Shown here piece after piece: positions 21,185 through 32,817 of a stretch of 64,000 nt of DNA. Position numbers and translations under genes: made by a program. The DNA lies in contig NC_035174.2 in assembly GCF_001659605.2 (NCBI RefSeq), forward strand, positions 26,919,027 through 26,983,026, in the 5' to 3' direction. The DNA comes from Manihot esculenta (Eukaryota; Streptophyta; Magnoliopsida; Malpighiales; Euphorbiaceae). Position 1 is the stretch's first letter, and each line of letters starts with the position of its first letter. Below the pieces are notes generated by a model that worked only from the letters and a program-made list of their open reading frames with translations, made no database searches and was not told the DNA's origin.

Positions 21185-21415
21185 TTTAATAAGCATTGCT
21201 CCTAAGGCTATTTCTTCCATAAACAAGTGCAGGGTTAAAGGAATACCAAGCACAAGTTGAGACAACACAAGAGGATTTGCCAGGTACTGCGTGATCTTCT
21301 TAAAGGCTTCTTAACATTCATCATTCCATTTGATTGGCTAATCTTCCTTAATAGCTTGAAAATCAGCTTAAAAATGGTTGCAAGCTTGGCAATGAATCTT
21401 CTGATGTACCGACTT
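21185..21415 (-). pseudogene. Decayed gypsy pol fragment (RT connection / RNase H start)
   Basis: The minus strand reads RYIRRFIAKLATIFKLIF, then (after stops) KWNDEC, EAFKKITQYLANPLVL and LTLHLFMEEIALGAML. This is the usual order of the end of the reverse transcriptase 'thumb' and the start of the RNase H domain of Ty3/gypsy elements. At least two stop codons interrupt it. No LTRs or other domains of this copy are visible nearby. Confidence 0.65.
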
Positions 21416-21944
21416 GCTTTTCAATATGTGGTGTATATATCTCTATAATGAACTCACTTCTATTCTCCTCTGACTGATTTAATCTCTGATTAATTTAATG
21501 ACTTAAAAGTTTCCTAACAATCATCGTAAACACATACTTAGGAATTTCTCTAAGAATTCAAAGTGATCTTCTTTTATAGCTGACTTGATATGTTGTCTAT
21601 ATATATATTTGTATCTCCTTGTAAATTATGTCTTAAAAAAGCATAGTTGTCGTTCTTTAATAGATCTCTTCAACATTTTTTAAATAAAAAAGCATCACCT
21701 TATAATAGTAAATTTCCTATCCAGTGATAAAAGAGAGTTTTATCTTGTATTTAATATTCATCATAATCTGATTGCACCAAAAAAAAACCATAGAAAAAAG
21801 GTACATTGCATTATATATCATCACTTAAATGAGCTAACTCAAGCTCGAATTGTTAACAAACTCATTTAGTTTAAACTTAATTAATTTAAAATTTTAAACT
21901 TTAAACTAAAAATTAAAGACTTAAAATAAAACTAAATATAATTT

Positions 21945-22985
21945 ATTGGCCAATTGACCTAAAAAAAAAATCCAATGTTTGTGTGTATTTATATTTTAAT
22001 CTAAATCTTTTAATTTTGATTTAATTGGCACAATCTTTATATTTTAGTGCAATTTTAGCCAATCTGTAAATTCGTAAATTTGATAGTCTATGTGACAATT
22101 TGATTGTCTAGCTGACATGTTATGTGTATTATTATAATTATTTTTTAATTAGTCAATTGATCGAAAAAACCTAACATTTGTATCATTTGCATTTTAATCC
22201 AAACATTTAAATTTGGCCTAACATTTATATTTAAATATAATTTTGATCAATTTTCAAAATCAAAATTAAAAATAAACAATATATAATTATTAAATATGAA
22301 GTTTACATTTTTAACGGTGATAAATTTTATTTTATAATAATAATTATGAATATTTTATAATAGATATATTATTTAATTCAAAATAGCATTATATATAAAA
22401 TATTTAAAAATAATATATCTATATAAAATTTTTATAATTATTAATGCAAAATAAAATTTATATTGAAGTTATCCACGACATATTTACGGTTAGATTACTA
22501 TTATTTTTAAAATTAAATATACCATTTAACTATGATTAAGTATGAGTTAATATCATTTTCATATATATAATTAGTCTAATTTAAAAAATAATAAAATATT
22601 ACATTTGATATTCCATTTGAACTCTTATATTTTAATTTTTGAAAATTGACTAAAATTATATTTAAATATAAATGATATTCAAATGTAAATATTGGATCAA
22701 TTAAATCAAAATTTAAATATTTAGATTAAAATATAAAATAATAATATAACATTGAGATTTTTTAATTATTTAGTAATTAATTTATATAAAAATAATAATA
22801 ATAATAATAATACATGTGGCATATCAACTAAACTATTTTAATTGATGTAGATTGATTAAAATTATATTAAAATATAAAAGTTAGGATAATTAAATCAAAA
22901 TTAAAAAATTAAAATTAAAATTAAAATATAAATACACATCAACGTTGAATTTTTTAAATCAATTGACTTAATTTATTTAGAGTCT
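21945..22985. repeat. AT-rich terminal-inverted-repeat element of about 1 kb
   Basis: The left end (CCAATTGACC, then ATCCAATGTTTGTG, then TATTTATATTTTAATC) is matched by the reverse complement of the right end (GTCAATTGATTT, then TTCAACGTTGATGTG, then TATTTATATTTTAATT). Internally, further copies of the same motifs occur in both orientations (around 22150-22200 and 22600-22750), so the element may be a nested or rearranged foldback. No ORF. Confidence 0.5.
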
Positions 22986-23128
22986 CTCCTAATCAAGATC
23001 TTAATTTGAATCATAATAGAATAGGAATTCTTTATTTACCGAGAAGTTTCCGATATGGAATGTGCGAAATGGTTCAGCAACTAATTTGAATGTATATGTA
23101 ATGTTACGTGGAGTGGAATGTTATGCAA

Positions 23129-23212
23129 GGATGGGCCTATGGTCTAATTGTTAACGTGTTGGAGCTTTTCTTTTGTTGTGGTTCTGAGTTTGATTCCCGG
23201 TAAATGGATTTT
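23129..23212 (+). repeat. tRNA-like sequence / probable SINE head
   Basis: TGGTCTAATTGTTAACGTG is a good RNA polymerase III A-box, and GAGTTTGATTCCC about 45 bases later is a good B-box. A T-rich stretch follows at 23215-23245, as at the 3' end of several plant SINEs. The acceptor stem does not pair, so this is not a functional tRNA gene. Confidence 0.4.
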
Positions 23213-23969
23213 GTTGAAATTTGTTTTATTTTATTTTTTTATTATTTAGATAAAAAAATATTATATGATAAAATATTAAATATTTTAAGGTTTCAATATT
23301 TATTTATAACTTTAAATATTTTTTATTAAATATTACTTATAAAATTTTTAATTAATTATATAAATTGCATTTAATATAAAATTGATTGACGTGAATTCAA
23401 TAATTATTTGTTGAAATATTGATAACAAATTAATTATATAAAGTGCATTTAATAATAACAATAGCTAATTAAGAGAGACTTAATGTAGATACTTTCTAAA
23501 AGTATAAAGAGAGTATGCATTTAAATGAGACATATATGAAATAATAAATATATAAATTAATAATATAATTATATAATAAATAGATATAAATATATAGATA
23601 AATAATATATATGGTTACATAATTTAGTATTATTAAACCTTTTAATAGTTCAAAAATAACCATTTCAAAAAAACAAAAATAGTTCAAAAATAAAGGAAGA
23701 GAGACAAATAATACAAATATATATTAAATAGTATTCATAAAATTACTTAATTTTTAAAGAGATATTACTTAATATTTATTAGTAGTATTTATTATTTTAC
23801 ATTAGACATATTTTTATATGATACATTAAATTTCTTTCTATATATAGTGATTGTATTAATTTGTTAATTTTTTATAAATTTAAAATAAAATTATAAATAA
23901 TTATATTATATTTTATAAATATATATTTTTATAATACCCATATTTAATGAATTCATATATGAGACTATT

Positions 23970-24440
23970 AGGAGTGAGCAGCATTCGGTTTAAATTGAAA
24001 AAATTGATCAAATTGAATTAATTTAAAAATTCAATTTGGTTTTTTATTCATTTTGATTCGTTTCGATTTGATTTTTAATTTTAAAAATTTTGGTTATTTC
24101 AATTCAGTTCGGTTTTGATCAGGAAAAAATAGAAAAAACTGAACCGAACCGATTAGTAATAATAATATATTATTTTCAATAATATAGAGATGTTAGATCA
24201 TATTAAGGTTAAAATATTTCAATTAAATTTTAAAATATTAAAAATAAAGTGTAAAAAATAAAAAAATTTATTAAAAATTCAAATTGATTAAATCGAATTG
24301 AATCAGAATGGTTTAGTTCGATTCGATTTCTGATCAAAATCAATTCAGTTTAATTTTTATAAATATTAAATTTTTAATTTTTGGTTTATTCAATTCAGTT
24401 TGATTTTGAACCGAACCGACCGAATGCTCACCCTGTAAAC
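23970..24440. repeat. MITE with GGGTGAGCATTCGGTT-type termini
   Basis: The left end GAGTGAGCAGCATTCGGTTT matches the reverse complement of the right end GGGTGAGCATTCGGTCGG. The interior is a degenerate run of TTCGGTT/AACCGAACC and AATTGAA words. ACTATTA occurs on both outer flanks and may be the target duplication, which would suit a hAT-type MITE. No ORF. Confidence 0.5.
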
Positions 24441-24538
24441 TATTATTAAATCTATTAATAAGCCTTATAAATAAATTTAGCTCGCACGAGCTTTTTAACG
24501 AGCTAACGTGCAAGTCTCTTAACAAGCTAAAAGTGGTC

Positions 24539-24658
24539 TAATTTTTATCGAGCTGAGTCTTAAATAGCTCATCAAAACTTGATTCATTTTCACTCCTCTA
24601 ATTTTTATCGAGTCGAATCTTAAATAGCTCATCAAAACTTGATTTATTCCCACTCCTC
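24539..24658. repeat. 60-bp tandem duplication
   Basis: Two copies of a 60-bp unit starting TAATTTTTATCGAG and ending CACTCCTC, with about five differences. No coding potential. Confidence 0.8.
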
Positions 24659-24659
24659 A

Positions 24660-25541
24660 GAAAATAAGACAAAAATTAATAAAATAACCTGTATATACGA
24701 GCAGCAATAATGTCTAAGTTATACCAATAAGGAATTCTACATAATTTGTTGGCCTCTCTTAACCACAAATTAGAATGCACATATGTTTGAGTAATATCAT
24801 GGTTCATTTAATCAGAGGTTCCAGAAGAAAAAGGAATAGAAAGAAATAATAAGGAAAACAGAGAAAAAGTGAGAAGTGCAAGAAAAGAGTATGGGATGGT
24901 GGTGTTATACTCTTTCTTTTCTCAGTCTAGTGATGAAATCTTTTAATTATATAATAAAATTATGATTAATTTACTAATGAGAAGAGAGCTTCTAAAATAT
25001 ATACGTAATTTACGATAATTTTTTATTAATATGTAATTAAAATAAAATTAAGTTGATAAAAATATGTTTACTAATTGGTTTGTGATGAATAATTTTAATT
25101 GAGATTTGAATTTGAATCAAAGGAAACAAACTTTTAATCACAATATAAATTTGGATTTACAATGAATTACCATTTATTGCAAGTTAGCAACTTAATTACA
25201 ATTAATATTTCATTTATTATTTGAGTACAAATTTTCTCATTACCAACAAAGTAAAAATGAATTTTCAATTATATTATTAAATTTGATGGCTTTTAAAATT
25301 TATTACTAAATTATTTTATTTTATCAACAAATTTAAAAATGTATGATAATTTAAATTTACCAATAAATTTTAGACTTCGTTAAAAAAACTTTTGATAAGA
25401 AAAACATAGGTAAAGAATTTTTTAAGAAATATTTAAATTCATTGCTAACTTACAAAAAAAAAAAGCCTATAATTCACAGTTAAAGTTTTTAAAATTATAC
25501 TAAATTTATTAACTTAAAAATTTTAGGCATTCAACATATTT
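24660..25541. other. AT-rich spacer before element 1
   Basis: No ORF, RNA gene or repeat array seen. AT-rich sequence with scattered homopolymer runs. Confidence 0.5.
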
Positions 25542-25546
25542 CAAAT

Positions 25547-26038
25547 TGATGATCTGAGATCCAATAGAGTAGGGTTTTACAAGGGTTTTTGTATTAAAAG
25601 ATAAAACTTAAACTTTCTGGGGGTTCCCCCTTTTATCCATTTCGCTATGCTTGCTGATGACGTGTAAAGGCCTTTCCATGATTGGGACACGCGTCTCTGA
25701 CATACAGATTTGGATGTACGAGGGTATCAGCAGCCTGCTTCATGCGTAACGACCTCTGATTCTCCTCGTGCGTACGTTCGAGCGGATCTGCTAGGCTGTC
25801 TGGATATGGCTCTGGATACTAGACTGGGCCGAGAGTCGGGCCGGACGCTGAGTCTGAGAGGAGAGGGCCTGCTGGTCGCGGACTGGGCCGATTTGGGTGA
25901 AGGACCTTGGTTGAGCCCGGCCTTGAAGGTTGAATGAGCCAGGCTTGTTGTGCATATCAGGTGCGTGGGCCTTTGCAAGATGGGCTTTTGGCTATGATCC
26001 AGGCCCTGGGCCAGGATGGAGAAATCCAGCGGTCATCA
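25547..26038 (-). repeat. 3' LTR of element 1
   Basis: Starts TGATGATCTGAG and ends CGGTCATCA on the + strand. On the + side it is followed by ATTGCCCCTTCACCTTCTC, whose reverse complement is the purine-rich tract expected upstream of a 3' LTR (26039-26058). That fixes the element's orientation as minus. Confidence 0.92.
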
Positions 26039-26339
26039 ATTGCCCCTTCACCTTCTCGGTAGTTATTGCCCCTACTGCCGAGGGGGTGAATATCAAGAAC
26101 CATTATGACCGCGCCTGTTCGTGGTCAGGTGCCTTAATAACATCCTTTCATCTTTCTGTCATTGTGCAGTTTCCGAGTCCTATCTGCTCTTTCCCTTTTC
26201 TGGCTTTTCTTCATTCTTCGTGTTCTTTGCTGTCTTTATTTTCCTGTCATCATTATCTGGACATGTCCTTTCTTTCCTTTTCCATGACTATCTTTTAAAA
26301 TTCTGACACCGTTAGCTTAGAGCATAGCTCTGCTCCGTG

Positions 26340-27400
26340 CTAAGGTCTCAAGCTCTGGATGTATATCAACGCTAGCTTTTCTTCATTCTCAAATCTTCTG
26401 TTGGAACAAGAGGTTCTTCCTTTCCGTTTCTCTGCAAAGGATCCATTTGACGCCTTCTTCAAACGGAATGAGGTGAGCTTGAGTTTGCATTGCTTTGTTG
26501 CCCCAAAGGTTAATCTTGTTTTTATCATCTCGATGGAGAATTGTTTCTGACTTGTCTCTGTTTTGAAACTTTTTGCAGTACCTGAGATAAGAATGGGTCA
26601 GTTCAAAATTCTTGAAAATTTGATGTTACCTCTAAGGAGTCTGGACGGTGCTTCGGAGATCCTGCTGGTAGGACGGCCGATGTATGGGATTATTCGGCAA
26701 GCTATGGAAACTGTTTTACCCAGGTTGTCTGGCCGGCCTCCTCCTCAGTTTGCTGTCCGAACTCCAAAGAGGTTCTGGGCCGATGAAAGGTCTGCTCCTT
26801 CTTCCGAGAAGAAAAAGGAAATTTCCTTAATGCCCCCGTCGCCTTCTTTTGATATAAATGGAAGTGGAGAGAATGATCAACTTATTGTTCCCTTTGATGT
26901 GAAGTACCAGTATTATGCAAGACTTTGGTGTGAAGTACCAGTATTATGCGGGACTGAGATCTGCTGCGCTCAGTCAAGCTTCTGGCGATACCTTCGAATG
27001 TATGCTCAGCGATCTCCTTGGAGCCGTAACTTGAAAGCTCGTGTTTTCATGGTACATACGGACAAGCTCGGATATTATATCCTGTCCGTATGCATCGTGA
27101 ATCACATCTGGGCAATCAGGGTGTCGACCTATTATAGGGGAACAGTGAGAAATACTTATGGGAATCAACTTGTTCAATTCCCCTATGATAGCGAGACATA
27201 TCTTGGCCTTTTCTGCCAAACTCACATTTCGAGCTGCGAGAGTTCTTCCGAGCTAAAGATTAGAATAGTAGGATAGGTGGTGAAATATCCGGACATGTAA
27301 ATCCCTTAAGGATAGTCTTCCATTCTGTAATGTAGGTCCGGACATGTAAATCCTTTAAGGATAGTCTTCCATTCTGTAATGTACTTTTCCTTTAATGAAA
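26340..27400 (+). pseudogene. Relic of an upstream antisense gene unit in element 1
   Basis: Transcribed opposite to gag-pol. A first open block (26359-26470) encodes MYINASFSSFSNLL and ends AFFKRNE before a GTGAGC donor-like site. After a TTTTGCAG a second block (26576-27273) runs PEIRMGQFKILENL and is open for about 230 residues. The blocks do not join in phase as they stand, and no domain is recognisable. A 3'-UTR-like tail with a duplicated 45-bp segment follows. The leader upstream (26040-26110) and the tail resemble those of the next antisense gene, suggesting a decayed tandem copy. A 21-bp segment with GTGAAGTACCAG is duplicated at 26899-26950. Confidence 0.35.
27293..27384. repeat. 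Direct duplication of about 47 bp
   Basis: GGACATGTAAATCC followed by TTAAGGATAGTCTTCC and ATTCTGTAATGTA occurs twice back to back with one substitution, in the presumed 3' UTR of the relic antisense unit. Confidence 0.8.
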
Positions 27401-27499
27401 TTCTTGTTTTCCGTTCATACTTGAGCTTATTCTTTTCTTTGTTGTGGATGAAGTACTGGTACTGTTCTCTTCATAGTTTTAACCAACTAAACTTTGTTT

Positions 27500-27800
27500 C
27501 GTTTCGTCCGAGCTGAACTGACCGTACTTATGAACTCTCGCTTTTAATCAATGAGCCGAGCTTTGGACCTACTTAGCCAACTGGGAGGTCAGTTTGCTTT
27601 TCCGAGCTGAACCAACCGACCTGTAAGCTCGGCCCTTATTTGATGGATTGAGCTCTGAACCTCCTTAGCCGGCTGAGCTCTCAAGTTTCGTTTTCCGGAC
27701 TGGACTGGCCGACTTGTGAGCTCTATTTCGGTTTGCTTTTTCCGAGCTAATACCGACTTGTGAGCTCTATAAGTTGAACTCAGAGCCCTTAGCTCTGTAT
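27500..27800. repeat. Degenerate repeats of a CCGAGCTGAAC / GAGCTC motif
   Basis: Words such as CCGAGCTGAAC, CCGACTTGTGAGCTC and GCCGAGCTTTG recur about every 50-70 bp. A similar GAGCTCGGCC-rich stretch occurs after the second antisense gene (about 31640-31740), so this is a spacer shared by both units. Confidence 0.45.
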
Positions 27801-28281
27801 GATTTCGAGGTGCCCTTATTGCCTCCGATCTCGCAGTATTTGTTCAATAACAATCGAGTCAGAACTTATAACTTTTTAAATAGTAAGCAGGTCTGACCTT
27901 TATCATGCTTCCATCTGTGGGCTAAGTTGCTCTGATTGCCGAGTTGGGATTGTGGACAGCAAATGGGCTCTTGAGTGATGGGCTGTTATCACGAATTTGG
28001 CCTTTAACGGATGTGGAGGAGTCTAGCGATTATCTCTTTGCCCCTTTACCTTCTCACCAGTTATTTATCTAACCGTTGAGAGGGTAAACTTCGAGAGTAA
28101 TTAATGATCGCGCCGCTCCAAGACAAAACCGTTCAGATCAACGTTCCGTCTCATTATTGCCTTTCATTTCGAATTCCTTCTGTCTTCTGAAGAAACAAGT
28201 TCTTTTCTGCTCTCTGTCTCCCTGCAACTCCTTCTGCTTTTTCACCTTATTGCATTTTCAGGTACGCTTCCTTGTTCTTCC

Positions 28282-31200
28282 ATGGCCCTTTCAGAGCTTC
28301 CTGATGTTGTTAACATTGAATCACGTATTACTCCTTCCAACATAACTAAGTACATTTCTCGGAGGCTCTTAGATACTCCTCTGTATCTGATTCGAGCCCC
28401 CCTTTCAAACGAAAGGATAGTCCTTCCTTATCCTCCCCCTCCGGGTTTGGTGGATCCCCAAGAGAATCGTAGTATAGTGTTTTTCTTGAAGCAGAGAGAA
28501 TTCGGTTTATCGCTTCCTTTTACCCCTTTCTTTGTTGAGGTTTTTGAATACTTCGGGGTGACTCCTCGGATGTTATCCCCAAACTCTATTTTGTTCATGT
28601 CCTGTTTCGAGTCCATCTGCCTGAGTTGGGGTTTTACACCCACAGCATGTCTGTTTGTTACTTTTTTCCGTTTGGTTAAGGCGGTTCAAAACTTCTATTA
28701 CTTTTCCCCCCGTAGGGGGTTATCTCTTCTCACGGGCTACAAGGATTCTATAAAGGGATGGGTAGAGAATTTCCTTGTGGCGGAGCTGAAATTAGGGTCC
28801 GCTCAGACGTGGGAGGTGGATCTAAGTTGGGGAGAGATTTATCCGGGTTGCAACGACCTGCCCCAATTGAGTCTTATTGAGCAAGTGGGGTTGCTTCGAC
28901 TGACTTCCTTTGAAAGGAAGTATGACGTCGAGAAGTGTTTGTTCGTGTCCAATCGTAGGGACGTCCGGGCCATGGGTATAGCACTTTGTCCAGTTATTCT
29001 GTTTTCTCTTTGCCCGTAATATCAGAAAGTATGATGACTCTTCATAATTTTGTATTTTTGCAGCTTCCGAAGTAAAAATGGACGACATAAAGTTTCCCAA
29101 GAACTTTGTCCTCTCTCGGGACAATATGCATGCAATTTTTGATGCCTTTGGGGATGGGCGTTCGGTAACTGAGATTGCTGCGGAGTTGGTTCAGGCTGCT
29201 TCCTCCAAGGAGGTTAGCCGACCTCCCGCCAAAGCTTCTTCTCAAGCTTCAAAGCCGAGCTCCCGCAGCACCAAGTCGTCTCAGCCATCTAGCCGTGGTG
29301 GGTCGAGCTCAGCTCTTAGGCCTGTTGAAGGGTCTAGGTCTGCTCCAGCCTCCTCAGAGGGCGTGAGGGAAGCTTCCCTGGCTATTGCGGAGCAGTCCTC
29401 CGTTGTTGAACAGGTGGAGCGGGGTACTGCCCATTCTTCTGGAGAGGTATCGGGGGGAAAATCTAAGTCCCCTATTGAAGACAAAGAGGCCTCAGGGACA
29501 GGGCTGGAGATCGTCCTTATAGAGGACTCAGCTCTAGAGGTTCCTACCCAAGATGCCCCTGCCCCTGCGAGGACTGAACCTGAGGGTTCTGAGGGCGTTC
29601 CGTCAAAGACCGGGGACAAGCGCCCAGCCCCTTCTGGAACAGCTGCCCCATCTCCTGCTCGGAAGAAGTCCAGGGCTGCTGCAGGGTCTTCTCCGGCTCT
29701 TCCTTCCATTGGGAAAGGAAAAAGTGTGGCTGCCGAGCCTCCGTTGTTTTCTTCTGACAATTCTCTGAAAGCACCAGACATTACCTCCGAGTCTCCGGCC
29801 AGTGCTGTTGCTGACTTTCTCAGAGAGCAAATGTTTGGTGGAGTTACAGAGGCTTCGGACCCTCGCCTTCTTACCCTGACTGGTCTTTTAGCCAGTTCTA
29901 CTAAGGAGCAAGCATCCTTCCAGTCTCGCTCTCGTGAGGAGCTCGGATCCTCGATTAGGGAAATGCTTCTGATGGTAAATCATTTTGCCCCTTTTTTTTT
30001 CAGTTTGTTCTTTTTCCTTTTCCTGACAGTTGTTCTCCTGTACTAGGTGACGGGCCTCCTTATGGAGGTGGATATCCGTGATCGTTCCCTCCGGGAGTCC
30101 GTAGACCGCCGGATTGAAGAGGCGCGTCTGGAGGAGAACATATCTGCAACCAATGACGCGAGGGGGAATCTGGTAGCCGCTCGGGAGCAGATCCAGTCCC
30201 TCCAAGTGGAATTGCACTCTGCACTGGAAGCCCTAAAAAAGGCTGAGGAAAAAGCAGCTGAGACAGCAAAGCATACCTCGTCCTTAGAAGCAGAGCTGTC
30301 TCGAACTCGTGGGGTCCTCAAAGTGTCTGATGAGAGGGCAGCTGCCTTGGAGGTTCGCTGCAAAGGAGTTTCGGAGCAGCTGTCCTCTATGGCAGATGCT
30401 CGTCAAGAGAGGAATGAGGCTTTGAGCCAAAAAGCTAAGGTCCAGCGTCAATGTGATGCTGTAAAGGCCGATTTTGAAGGACTTCAGGCGCATCTTAATG
30501 AAGTGAAAACTCAGAAGGAAAAGGCCCTAGCTCGGATGGAGGTCCTTGAGCAGGAGTTGAGTACGAGCTCTGATCGTATCAGAGACCTGGCTTCATCGGC
30601 TGAAGAGTTCAACCTTCGCCACCAGCAGCTCAACCATGAAGTCAGGACCTTGGAGCGTAAGTGTTCAGCCCTGCTTAAGGTAGTAAAGCATTTTGAAGAC
30701 AAATCTCAGCTGGTGCGTGAGCAATGCATAGCGGAATATCAGGAGTCCGATGAGCTGAAAAGGAAGATCGAGCAGGCCTGTGAGGCTCACCTCCAGGACT
30801 ATAAGGACTCTTCTGAGCTTAAGGAATTTGTAGCTGAGGCCTGTGAAGCACATCTTGATGAATTTAGGGCTTCTGGTGAAATGAAAGCGGCTGTTCTTAA
30901 GAAAGCCTTCCGTATGTATGTAACCGGCTATAATCGCGGTTTAAGAGAAGCCAAACACGCTCCTGATACTCCTTTGGCCGAGCTTCGCAAGTACGAAGCG
31001 GACTCAGATGGCGAGCCAGTGTTGTATGGGGAGGATGATTTTCCTATGCCCCGAGGAGATTGTCGGAGGGACATATGCCGGCCAGCTGAGTCTTCTTCGG
31101 AAGAGTCCGAGCTAGAAAGAGAGGACGTGGAAGTCCTTGGGTCGAAGGATGATGACCCTGTTTCTGAGGGGGAGAACCCTAACCTTGGGTCAGAGGTTGC

Positions 31201-31348
31201 TCCTGCTGTTAATATTGAGAGCTCTGATCCAAGGGATACCGAGCTTCCTGCAGATATGACTGCCAATAGAGATAATGTAGGCGAGGAGGTTTTAACTAAT
31301 GTAAGTCCTTTAAGGACTATATATCCCCCCACCTCGTCAAAGAGATAA
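28282..31348 (+). CDS. Intact spliced antisense gene of element 1: Transposase_28-like / coiled-coil protein, 968 aa
   Basis: Encoded opposite to gag-pol, between pol and the 3' LTR. Three exons join in phase: 28282-28975 (donor GTATAG), 29064-29974 (acceptor TTTTGCAG, donor GTAAAT) and 30047-31348 (acceptor TACTAG). There is no internal stop. Residues about 70-180 (FGLSLPFTPFFVEVFEYFG, LSPNSILFMSCFESI, VQNFYYFSPRRG) match the plant 'putative gypsy-type transposon' domain. Residues about 250-500 are Ser/Pro/Ala-rich with a basic KRPAPSGTAAPSPARKKSR, a likely nuclear localisation signal. From about 570 to 840 the chain is Lys/Glu/Leu-rich in heptad style, a long coiled coil. The C-terminus is acidic. 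Function is unknown. Extra antisense ORFs are known in Tat elements such as Grande; whether this protein helps or hinders the element is open. Confidence 0.75.
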
Positions 31349-31929
31349 ACTGTAATAATTATTTCTAATGAAATATCAATTTTTCTTTTTTCTCAAACTT
31401 TTCTTGTTCTACGTATATCTTGGAATTTAACTCTACTTTTAATGTATGCCACGTATGCACAAACTTTGAATTGATCTTAAGTTACGGGCTCAGCTCTTAG
31501 CTAATAGTCTGAGAAATCAAATTTCATACCTTTTAATGGCGATTAGCATGTCTGCCTTTTGCTTTTAGCCTTTTCTTCTTGGTTGTGAATTTGGATGTTT
31601 GTTCCAGATAAACAAGTTTCTTCCTTTATGAACCTTTTGAGAGAGGGAGCTCGGCCTTTTGTTTTGGCTTTCATGCCTTGGGTTTTTGATGATGCAAGTC
31701 TATCCGAGCTGGGAGCTCGGCCTTTTGCTCGATAGCCAAACTTTTAGCGTTAGCATCTATTTTGAGGTCGACGCTTTTTTAACCATTGTGCCCCGAACCT
31801 CGTCATGAGGTCGAAACCTGCTTTTGTCTTGGTAGCTCTGGGCTCCTTTCGTTTTTGAGGTCGGAACTGTGTTTTTATGAGTTTGTCCCTGCATGGAAAA
31901 TTTTCATTTCGAGAGGCTTTTAAGCCCTT

Positions 31930-32600
31930 CACCGACCATTTTTGTTTTCAGGGGATCTTACGAGATCCTGGCTGTTGTTGTTCCGGGGTGACCTCAGGGC
32001 CCTTCCCGCGGTTTTTCGTTTTCCCGGGAGTTCTGGGGGATCCCGGTCTTCATGCTCCGGGAGGCATCCTTATGATCCTCACTGGCCGTTCCGGGGTGAC
32101 CTCGGGGCCCTGCCGGCTGTTTTTTGTTTTGTTTTGTTTTCCCGGGAGTTCTGGGGGATCCCGGTCTTCTTTGTTTACCCGGGAGTTCTAGGGGATCCCG
32201 GTCTTCATGCTCCGAGAGGCATCTTTATGATCCTCACCGGCCGTTCCGGGGTGACCTCGGGGCCCCGCCGGCTGTTTTTTGTTTTGTTTTGTTTTCCCGG
32301 GAGTTCTGGGGGATCCCGGTCTTCTTTGTTTACCCGGGAGTTCTAGGGGATCCCGGTCTTCAAGCTCCGGGAGGCATCTTTATGATCCTCACCGGCCGTT
32401 CCGGGGTGACCTCGGGGCCCCGCCGGCTGTTTTTTGTTTTGTTTTGTTTTCCCGGGAGTTCTGGGGGATCCCGGTCTTCTTTGTTTACCCGGGAGTTCTA
32501 GGGGATCCCGGTCTTCATGCTCCGGGAGGCATCTTTATGATCCTCACCGGCCGTTCTGGGGTGACCTCGGGGCCCCGCCGGCTGTTTTTTGTACCTTTTG
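31930..32600. repeat. 155-bp tandem array in element 1
   Basis: About four units, with GGGGTGACCTCGGGGCCC recurring at about 31986, 32093, 32248, 32403 and 32558. Each full unit also holds two copies of GGGATCCCGGTCTTC and a TTTTGTTTTGTTTTG tract. 155 is not a multiple of 3, so the open frames rotate between units and are not a gene. The same words, in the same orientation relative to the element, build the 72-bp and 117-bp arrays of element 2. Confidence 0.88.
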
Positions 32601-32817
32601 AGGTTTTGCGCAAGATTCAGGCTCATTGGCCTTACTGTCGCTTCGTCATCTCAGCTGGTTTTGGACCTAACTGAGGTCTTGTTTTTTCAGGGGATCTCTC
32701 TGAGCCCTGTTCTTTTCTTTTTTATGGAAGAATATTATTCATAGAGACAATCATGTTGAATAAACAATTTTATTTACTCATATTCATCAAAATACAATGT
32801 TTTTCTTTACAATTACT

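Noticed and set aside
23129..23212. Functional tRNA gene
   Set aside because: A- and B-boxes are present but the acceptor stem ends do not pair.
26974..27225. 83-residue minus strand frame in element 1
   Set aside because: Lies opposite the relic antisense unit with no recognisable domain; treated as a shadow.
31877..32674. Several overlapping 100-130 residue + strand frames rich in Gly/Phe/Pro
   Set aside because: They are successive frames of the 155-bp tandem array, shifted because 155 is not divisible by 3.
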